A stretch of 64,000 nucleotides of DNA from Stercorarius parasiticus (taxonomy: Eukaryota; Chordata; Aves; Charadriiformes; Stercorariidae), in assembly GCA_013396915.1 (NCBI GenBank), contig VWZL01000675.1, positions 62,001-126,000 on the forward strand, in the 5' to 3' direction. Position numbers and translations under genes: made by a program. The notes under the pieces were generated by a model. It did no database searches. It was given only the letters and a program-made list of their open reading frames with translations, and was not told the origin of the DNA. Below, piece by piece: positions 55,117-64,000 of the stretch (the first letter of the stretch is position 1; every line of letters starts with the position of its first letter).

Positions 55117-58100
55117 GAAACCCCTGATTGTTAACATTGTTAGGGATTCTCTCCCCCCCATCCCCCATCCCATTGCAATTCTGAGTTACTACTGTGCTGG
55201 CAGACAGCATACTTGGCACCAACAATAAAGGCAACGCTAGAAAGAAGTGTGTTTAAGGAATCTGTAAGATGTATGTCAGGAGAAGATTTCTTTAGCTGGA
55301 AACTGGTGCCGTGGTGGAGTTCTGTGTGTTTGTATTGAATAAACTGGCATTTAATTGAGTCCTCAGAAGACCACAGATCTCCTCTACTGGAAAAAGTGGG
55401 TGTTGTAGGAAATTCTAGATACTGCCATGCTAATTCTCGTAAATCTCTCAGCTTCTTTCCATGCCCCTAAACACAGGGTTTGCAATCCCTAATGGGGTAT
55501 GAAGACACCGTATTGAAGTGGCTTTACTTGGCACTGTGTTAAGACATTCTGGGGCCTTGAGCCGTAATGCAACTTGATTGTGGCACCATTGTTGCATTGC
55601 AGTTTGTGCAGGAGAGCTCCTCTTATCACATATGCAGAGTTAGGAGCTCTTAGTCCTCCTAGATCTAATAGCAAGACCATATCTTCACCTCATGGCACCA
55701 GGAGTACACGCATGGGGCTGTATACTGATTATTGTTCCTTTTGTGTTGTTTTTTAATAAATATTTTAACCTCCTTAGTTACCTTAAGTATTTTTAGATTT
55801 TGCCCAAAACAACTGGGCATGGAATTAGGAGGTTACTGGGAGGCGAGGTGCTGCTCGCGTGACTATTGTTTCAGTTTTTTGTGCAGTTAGGCAGGCTGTG
55901 TTTTGCACTTAGTCGCCTGACAGTTTTTAATCAGGAGAACCAGAAACTTGTCCTGTTTCAAGTACTGACTTAGACTCTATAATTTAAACAACTGAACCTT
56001 TAGTTGTTAGTATACAGTACTTGCACTTTAATCTAACTGGGAATCGGCTACCTTTGAATTGAGCCTTGAGGTAATCTTTTTGGTCTTCGTCAGCTCAGTT
56101 GGACTTCTGACAGCTCTTGAGAAAGTCAAGAGGAGGATTGGCTTTGTTTCCTCTGATCTATTGAAGCTTTTTGTCTCTCTCTTACCTCATCTGGGGCAGT
56201 TGAGGACTTTACTTGGAGTCTGAAAAAAGAGGATTAGATTATTTGAACTGACTGGAAAACACTGCTGGACTTGGGAGTTTCAGCTTTAAGGCTGCCCAAA
56301 GGCTTGGATTGGATCTAGGCCAGCTTGTTATTGGCAAGGTAGCTCTTTGCATGAAGAACTGGGTCTCTTGGTGTTTTGGATACCTTTAAGGTTTCAACTT
56401 GATTTAGAGTGTCATTTAGTGATTTAGAGCCACATAGTCTCCCTTGCAATCAGATGGATCAGCTCTCTATCCATGGCATCAGCATCTCTCAATAGCAGCT
56501 GTGACTTGGGATGTGGAGGTGAGCAGTCCAGTGGGTGCTGCCTGGTAGAAATCCCTGCTGAGAAGCTTGCTCTCTCTCAACTCCTGAACAGCCTGGACTT
56601 TGTTTAAAAAAAAGTGCTGCAGCGGTTGGCTTCTCTCTTGTGTCAGGTTTGGGGGAAGACTGAATTTGGCTAGTACAGGAAGGCATTTAAAGCATTCTTG
56701 GAGTATTTTTCTTCCTGGTTCAGGAGTGGTGAGCAGTTCCATTTGGTATTGCCCTTGTTAGGATGTATTGTTAGTTTTTAAAGTTTAGCAATAGGTTTTG
56801 CTTAGGTAAAATATTTATTTTTAGGTTTAAAATATCAAAGAAAGGAAAAATAGCTTATGTCGGCTAAGTCTACATCAGCAATAAATGCAGCCTATAGAAG
56901 TGGATCTATGTAAGGAAGCTGGTGCTGAGGACCCTTCAGACACACACTGCCCTGTGTATGTTTGAAGGGCTCTTACATTAAATCAGCTCTAGGTAGGCCC
57001 TATGGACTGAATGCCTGTTAGCTGCTGTTGTGTGCTAGATGCACTCCTTGAATGCCTCTTCTAATTTAATTTCCTCCAAAGGGAGTCCAGGTTATATGCT
57101 CCAAGGCTGTGCTGAGCTACAAACCAAACACAGTAGGGTGAGGCATGGTGGGAGACTCAATTTAAAGGAGCTCTCTGGTCAGAACTGAAATGGGGATGGT
57201 GACACATCCATCGTCAGCCCTGCTGAAATTCTGCACAGCAGGGTTGGACAGCTGGCTTGGTGGGGCCATGGTCCACAGCTCAAATTGAGTGTTGGCTGGT
57301 ATTCTCTGCCCAACCTTTGATCCCGCACAGGGAAGGAGCGTCAAAGCGTGGATTGATTCTATATCCAAAAGGTGTACTTTGCTCATCAAGTTAACTTTGG
57401 ATTAATACTCGAGCTTGATGGAGTCTAACGTCTGTAGACCTTGAGAAACAGAACCATGTTGTGAAGGCTGGATTGCCTTCTCTGGCAATCAGATTTTGCA
57501 GTGGTTTCAAACAGTTAAAAGTTCCTTTAGTGCCATCGATAGCCATGGTCTTCCATAGCAAGTGATGAAATTGTTTGAAAGGCCAGGAAGATACTGCTGA
57601 TCTTTCTACCTTGTAACATGATGAACACTCGTCATCTTCCTAACAACTTGAGTGTTTCCCAAAGGTGTCTGCACCGTGGTTTGCTTATCAAGTTTGCTAA
57701 GTAATGTATTTCAAAATAGATGTCTTTAAAGTAATATATTTGGTGGGGTGAGGGGAGGAGTTACTTTTAGAGTTGCAGCATTAAAACTGATAGAAGTTAA
57801 TGTTTTGGTGGTGATCCTGGCAAAGACTTTTCTTTCTTTTTTTTAGTCTTCATAGCTTCATTAGAAGTTTATTGTAGTTGCTCTTCTGGCTCTGTGTCCT
57901 CTTCAGTGATAAGAAAGGAGATGTATATTTTTTTTGAATCATTGTGTCAGAGGTCGTTCATCTTGGTGTAGAGAGGGGAGACCAGAATGTGTGTTGAAAT
58001 GCACAGAAAGAAATAGGAAGTTTGGTTTCTAGCTTGTATTTGCTTTTTTATTTAAAGAGTTACAGCTTACCTGTTGGCCTTGATTAAGGCATCTGATTTT

Positions 58101-58715
58101 TTTATTCCTTTTCCTCATGAGGGGAAACAGTTTGACATATCACTGAAGTCAGTTGTTTTCTTTTAAAGTTCCAGTTCCTGATTCAGGTAGTTACTTATGG
58201 ATCTCAGATTACATTTTTTTAAAAAGTGAGTCATTTAACCAAGGATTTTTTAGTGTCTTTGCTGGAGACCTACAGCTTTTTAATAGCTTTCTGAATGCTT
58301 TTTAGTAGCTTTCAGATAGTAAGTCGTAAATAACTGGAGTTTCCTGAACTTCAGTGAGGTAAGTCCATCAGATCTCTAGGTGTGTTATGAGAGTCTTATG
58401 GCTGATCCTCTTCTAAACACCTGTACCTGATAGAGGTTTGCACTTCTGTTTGCATTTCTGAGGTCATGGGTAAATATTCTCTCTGCTTAGTTTGTTTATT
58501 TTTACTTCCGTAGTAAAATTTGCTCTAAGGCAAGGTTACTTTCAGTGCAGTTCTGTATCAATCCACCAGATGACACTTGATGCTAAAGGATGAAAAGATG
58601 AGTGGTCTTGCATTAAAAATTCTGTATTCCTTTGTTGATTTAGAAAAAGAAAAATTCAGAACATTTTGTTTCCAAAATGTTTTCGTATGGTACTTGTAAA
58701 ATTTTAAGTGTGCGT

Positions 58716-58750
58716 ATCAGAAATGCTTATATCATCAGAATTGCTTATAT
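58716..58750. repeat. 18-bp tandem duplication, one mismatch
   Basis: ATCAGAAATGCTTATAT (58716-58732) is followed after one C by ATCAGAATTGCTTATAT (58734-58750). Confidence 0.9.
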
Positions 58751-61181
58751 GCTCTACTTGGGCTTTTCCTATGTGCCCATAAGAAAAAAAAAAAAAATTG
58801 AGGGTAGACGTTTTCATAAAGGCTTTGAACAAAACTGTGCAGAAGATAAAACCACAGTCATAGTTACCTTCTGATGAACTGTTGTTAGAAATTTTACTCT
58901 TGTTGAATGAGAGGTTAATGGTGGGAGCAAAGACACTCGGAAGGGTTTACGCTGTTAAGCTCATTGGAAGGGGAGTTTTTTTGTAGTCCATTTATGCAGT
59001 GGAGTCCTGATGACTTTGCAGGCTTTACCACAATATGGACAGTAATTACAAATATGTAAATGGTTCAGATGCAGCTTTGTCAATGCACAATGTTGTTGAA
59101 TACATACTCCTCTGTGCAAGCCAAGCTGTGATGAGAAACCAGGGGAAGGTCGCTCTGTTTTGTACCAATGCAGAGTTGAACTCACTGAACAGCAATGGTG
59201 TGTTAAGACAGAGGATTAAAATCCAGTGTTAGCGTACAGCTCCTGTGTGTATTTTTGTGTGCATAGGAAACCGGGTAGACAAATGAGCCAGCAAATTTTG
59301 CTGTAGTAATACTTCTTTTGTGAAGTCAATAAAATAATGTGTTGTAAAGGGCTCTGGGTGGTGGTTTTTATCAACTTTGACTCGCACCATCAGATACTGA
59401 ACTCGGGGTGAGTAACAGAAGGCTCACAAGTGCTGGGGAAATGGGGCTCGGTCCCTTTGCGACAGATCCTGGAGGCACGTACATTCCCAGCTTGGTGGTT
59501 GTGCTGTATTTATCTCAGCAGTACTTTTGTACACCTGTAAGTTTCTCACTGCTGCTCATCCTGAGAAGCAATTGATAATTAGAGGGAAGTACAAAATGGG
59601 TTGCATTTAGCTGTTGCAGTTCAAACTATGTAGTATTAGGAGACTTAGAGATGTGTAGAAAGGGTCGGTGGCTGGTTTGTAAGTAAAATGCTTAATTTTA
59701 TATGAAGTAATCCCCCTCCTGCCAAAAAACATTTTCTTGCAGTTTTTGCTCTCTTCATGTCTTTATGCTCTGCTGAACATTTTATTAAGGTACTGTGCCT
59801 AAGCGATATGAGCAATTACATTGTGATTTTGGAAGTAACATGCCTCACTGGTGTTTTTAATCAAAAGCTTTAAAATTAATCTGATATTTTATTGATACTA
59901 TCTTTGAAATAATGCAACTTAAGTAGCCAGCACATGAACTATGTTTCTTTTCCCAATGGAAAACATAAATCTGTGGCTGTGCCTTTCTTGTTTTCCAAGG
60001 TAACTTATTTGTATTTCCTGTTTTATTTATTAAGCAGCTGGTTTGCATTGCTCAGCAAAGTGTCTGCTTTGAGGCCCTCAGTCCTAGGAAGCACTTTTGC
60101 TTTGTGTGGCTGTGACCTGGCATTAGTGCTTCAATAGACTTTCTCTGAGACACTTGACATTCTTGTTTCTCTTAATGCCATTCCTGATGATGAGAGAAGG
60201 CACAGTGTGTACAGACGTTTGAGAGACATTTTCAATCTAAGACATCAGAGTATGGTCCGAGGATTTGGCAATTGTACTAGATTGACTGAAATGAAAACTG
60301 GGCATTTCCTGATGGATTTTTTTTTTTTTTTGCCTGGTTGGAAAATGCCAAATCATGGCACCTGATGTAACTCCTCCAGAATGCTTTGCACTTAAACATA
60401 CTCAGCATCCAAGGTGCAGGCAAGGGGGTGGTGGTAGCACCCATGGAGGTCACCCATGCTGGCTTTGCTGATGGAGCTGGGAGATTGCAAACCGCGAGAT
60501 GTCCTTGCAATCCTGAGTACTCGGTGCTGTATTTTGCTCTTTGAAATTACCTTTTCTGATGAGCAATATAAAGTCTGAAGAACTTAGGGTTTTATGGGGA
60601 AATTTTGAATCCTCAAATTCAATGCCAGTATTTTTGTTTGGTTGGGTATTTTTTTAGTAAAAATTAATCAAAAAAACTACCCCCACCTGATAAACCTAGT
60701 GTACCTTGTCTATTTTAATGCAATAGAACCTATTACTTTCTCTCTGGACAACTAGTAAAGGGCAAAAAGTCTGCAGGACAGGAGAAGTGAAGGGGAATGA
60801 TTTTTCTTGCTGAAGACCTGGGAATCATCTGCTTAGCAGATGTTTAAAATAAGTCTTGCCACTGTTCTGCTTATAGATGTGCATGTGTACATGGGTTTAT
60901 GTACATTCTTGGTATAAAGACAGAGTTCCCCCGAAAATATCCGTGATCAGTTAGTGATATTGCAGTATATATGTTGGCAAATCCACCTGTGTTTGAAATC
61001 TGTCCCAGTATAAATCTTGGGGAAAATTCAGGATGGGTCGTTTTCATTAGTGGACCCTTGCTCAGGAATTTAGTTTGGTCTGCGTAGCTGGAAGGATTGG
61101 GTTGTTTGTCTGTTCACGACTGCTAATTTTAAGGAGCTGCGGATTTATGCTATGTGGCCCACCTTGTAGGTTTCCACTGCC

Positions 61182-61207
61182 TTTTTTTTCTTTTTTTTTT
61201 TTTTTTT
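61182..61207. repeat. Interrupted T run
   Basis: About 25 T with a single C interruption; low-complexity sequence without a retroelement body beside it. Confidence 0.85.
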
Positions 61208-62279
61208 CCCTTTCCTCAAGTTGAAGAGAATACAGAGAAGGCTTGAAGAATTGCTCATGGATATTGACCTGGCCTACTGATAGGTTTCTTTCTAACTTTG
61301 TAGGAAAAAAAAGGAGAGGGGAAAGATTGGACACGTGGAGCTGCAGGCACTTCCTGAGAGCAGACCAGAGCCAGTAGTATGGGTGTCTTCTGGAGAGCTG
61401 CTTCTCAGAGCTGGATTAAGAGCCGCTGGAGCTGAAGGGATGCGTGCATGCGTAGCAGTGTTGTCTGTCAGCCTAGCAATTCCTTTAGCTAAGGTCCAGG
61501 TTTTTAATGTTCAATGTAAATGAACAATATTTTATTTATGGTTGCAGGATTTAAGCTGACTTTTGCAAATCTACAATTCTACATTTTTCAGGTCATATAC
61601 ACTGTCTTTAGCCCAGGCAGAAGTTCAAATGTTGTTTAAGTCAGTCAAGGGGTCAGTCTGGGATCAATTTGGAAATACTGTAAGAATGGCTCACTTTGTA
61701 AAGCTCTGTGGTCTGTCTGGCTGAGATGCTGCAAGACCTGACTGTAGGGGTACCTCCATTTAGATGAGAGATGGACAGTAGTAAACACAGCTTGGAAAGC
61801 TCTTAAGTGTCAGGAGGAACATTAAAGTTTATGTTTGGAGGGTTGGCGAAATTGAATTCAATAATTGGTACCCTTTATAAATGGGTCTGAGTTTCCCTTT
61901 GTCTTTTATCCTGTGCACACACCGAAAACGCATTCTCACCTTTTCCCCTTTCGCTTCCTTCACCCCTTACACCTGGGCAGTATATTAAAATAGAGGAATT
62001 CCACTTCCGATCTCACGAAAGCTAAGCTGGGGTGAAATAGTTTACATATCATAGTATGTCCCTCCTCCCCTCCCTCTTCCTTTTCCATCTGTTATCCAAG
62101 TCCTTTGTTTTTCACTTTCACTCTTTTTTTTTTTTCCTTGTATTGTTTATGGCCAACTCTTTTGTTACTTTTTTCTTCATTTTTGTCTCAGAGGCCCATA
62201 AAAGAATTATACTGAAAAATAAAGCAGTAATTCTCAGCCAAGATGAACTTTTAAACTGTTCAAAGGAGATTTGAAATTA

Positions 62280-62580
62280 GGCAGTGGGAGTTTATGCATC
62301 CCTAATTAGAAGCAAAACTAAACAAGCACGACAAATTTATTGATGATAAACCTCAGCCCTGATTAAACATCTGTTGAAGCTCAATTTAATAAATTACAGC
62401 AGATTATTGCTGCCTGAGATGCAGTTACTGGGTGTTTGCCGGCCTCTGGAGGAGCCACATTGCGATGTGTTTGTGGGAACAGTAATGGCAATCCTGGGGC
62501 TCTGTCTGCTGTGCGAGGCTTGCTTCAAGAGTTAAGAAAGTCCCTTGTTATTCTTAAAATCAAAGTAATTTGTTTCATTA
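62280..62580. promoter_or_regulatory. Candidate conserved non-coding element
   Basis: A block of complex, repeat-free sequence with CATCCCTAATTAGAAGC, TTTATTGATGATAAACC, GATTAAACATCTGTTGAAG (E-box CATCTG), CTCAATTTAATAAATTACAG, and a GC-richer second half (GTTTGCCGGCCTCTGGAGG). Texture suggests an enhancer; not tested. Confidence 0.35.
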
Positions 62581-64000
62581 AAAAAAAAAAATAAATCCAG
62601 AATCTTCTCAAGGTATACTACTGAAGGGGACAAAAGATAGCACATAAAACTTAATTTTCTTTTTCATTAGAGGATCTGAACAGATCCTGAAGGCAAGCAG
62701 AGGCTGTAAAGTTCCTAGGGCAACAAAACATTTAACTTAATATAGACTTGAGCTTACTTGTGCGGAAAATCATGTTTTACAGGTTGGAGAAGAGTGCAGC
62801 AGGACAGCAGTCACAAGGTGGTTCAGTGAAGCTCCGGTTTAGTGCTGTTGGAACTAACCCAGGGGCACGGGTGATTTGTTTGACTCCCAGCATGCGCGTT
62901 TTCCCACTGTGGGAAACCTGGGTATTTCTTGAATGTGGTGGTTTGCCGCTCCTTGCTTCACTTGTGCCCTACTTTGGTTTTTTTTCTTACAGTCCAACAG
63001 GTCTGCATTTTGGGGTTTTTTTTGTAACTGGTACAGTCTTTTCCCATACGGGGATACTCTTTTTTCATATTCATTTAGCAATATGGAAAGATATTTCCTC
63101 GAGAAAATGGGTTTCTTGAGCCAAGAATGTATTTCCAAATGTTTGTCTAAAGCATGTCATTAGTATGGACAAAACAAACAATAACCAGCCCAAATCCAAA
63201 CCTCTTGGCAGCAGACTAGAACAAAGAACTCTTTTGACTGTCTTGTGCCAGATATTTAAACGCATGCAAGAGACTGCGCTTAAAAGAACAACATGGAAAA
63301 TAGAAGCCCTGGGTGCTGTAAAATAGGCAAGTTAGTGTGAGACAAGAGGGCCTGGTAACTTTATTCCTCCAGCCAGGATGTAGTTTCATGGCCATTTGAA
63401 AAATAAGAGAACAAAAGTAAATCCTTCTCCCACAAATACTGCTTTTTTTCTGGGTCCAAAGTGTCTCAGGCTAAGCTCTGGTCATGGAGCACCCCAAAAG
63501 GATGCTGCAAAATAGCAGCTGGCAAAAATCAAAGAATTTGGTTTGTTGATTTGTATTTCTTTGTCTGGTTCCCTTAAGCAAAAACCTGCTAAATCTCAGC
63601 TGGGAGGTGACTGAATTTTTGTAATTGATATATTATTCCATGTCAATAGAAATGTTACTTCATAAAGTGCTTTGGGATTTTTTTATTATTTTTTTTTAAA
63701 AGTCTTTTGTGTAATAAGATTATCATTAAGCCTGATTAATTATGATTGAATGCATTCCAGAATCCAAGATGAAGGCTCTAGAAACTACAGGCTTGAGTTG
63801 ATTGTAATTTTACGGATCTTTGTACAGGCACCAATTTTTGATCGATGCAGTATAGAAATTAATAGGAATGCCCAGATTTTTATTTTTATTGTTTTTAAAT
63901 TTGCATGAATACAGTTTTAACTTTTCCCTTGGTGTAGGAAGATGCACTGATTTGCCATGCCAGGCAAGTGTGCTGCTGCCGGTTCCTGGCAAGGAAACTA
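62581..64000. other. Non-coding DNA at the window end
   Basis: No gene recognised. The stretch 63700-63780 (CATTAAGCCTGATTAATTAT, then TGCATTCCAGAATCC with a TEAD-like GCATTCCA) may be another small conserved block. A and T runs at 62580-62592 and 63678-63698. Confidence 0.5.

Larger units (their letters stand above)
53681..62279. other. Non-coding DNA, no gene recognised
   Basis: AT-rich unique sequence with simple T runs (60316-60331, 61182-61207) and a small 18-bp duplication (58716-58750). No supported exon or RNA gene. Confidence 0.55.

Overview
The window is vertebrate nuclear DNA, almost certainly from a bird. It has multi-exon split genes with long AT-rich introns and GT-AG type splice sites, very few interspersed repeats, and the repeats that can be recognised are truncated CR1 LINEs ending in the ATTCTATG-type 3' tail typical of birds. 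No bacterial operons, CRISPR arrays, insertion sequences or viral genes were seen. A single N at 50773 and a 375-base N run (40828-41202) inside a CpG island show that this is a draft assembly.

Region 1 (1-24.3 kb) holds the 3' two thirds of BICD2, the dynein-dynactin cargo adaptor Bicaudal D homologue 2, on the + strand. Five coding exons (143-295, 2449-2901, 3909-4928, 6049-6200, 18759-19065) join in frame to 694 residues. About 150 N-terminal residues, probably two exons, lie upstream of the window. Two splice features stand out. The first internal intron starts with GC instead of GT. The last coding exon contains an in-frame donor at 18970 that can join an acceptor at 22172, giving a terminal exon whose first two codons are CTG TAG. 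The gene can therefore end either in ...[12 protein letters not shown] or in ...NPSL, the same two endings I recall for the human isoforms. A strong poly(A) signal with a GU-rich element lies at 24285-24335.

Region 2 (24.3-40.1 kb) is intergenic. It contains one short CR1, a perfect 33-bp tandem duplication, a possible unassigned exon at 26047-26171, and blocks whose sequence texture suggests conserved non-coding elements (27470-27730, 37360-37640).

Region 3 (40.1-41.6 kb) is a CpG island interrupted by the assembly gap, very probably the promoter of the next gene. By human gene order as I remember it, that would be IPPK in the same orientation, with its first coding exon possibly inside the gap. 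This is inference only.

Region 4 (41.6-64 kb) shows no recognisable exon and is best read as a long first intron of the CpG-island gene or as intergenic DNA. It contains one CR1, small repeats and candidate regulatory blocks near 62.3 and 63.7 kb.

Nothing here amounts to an undescribed system. The most informative signals are the GC-AG intron and the alternative 3' end of BICD2.
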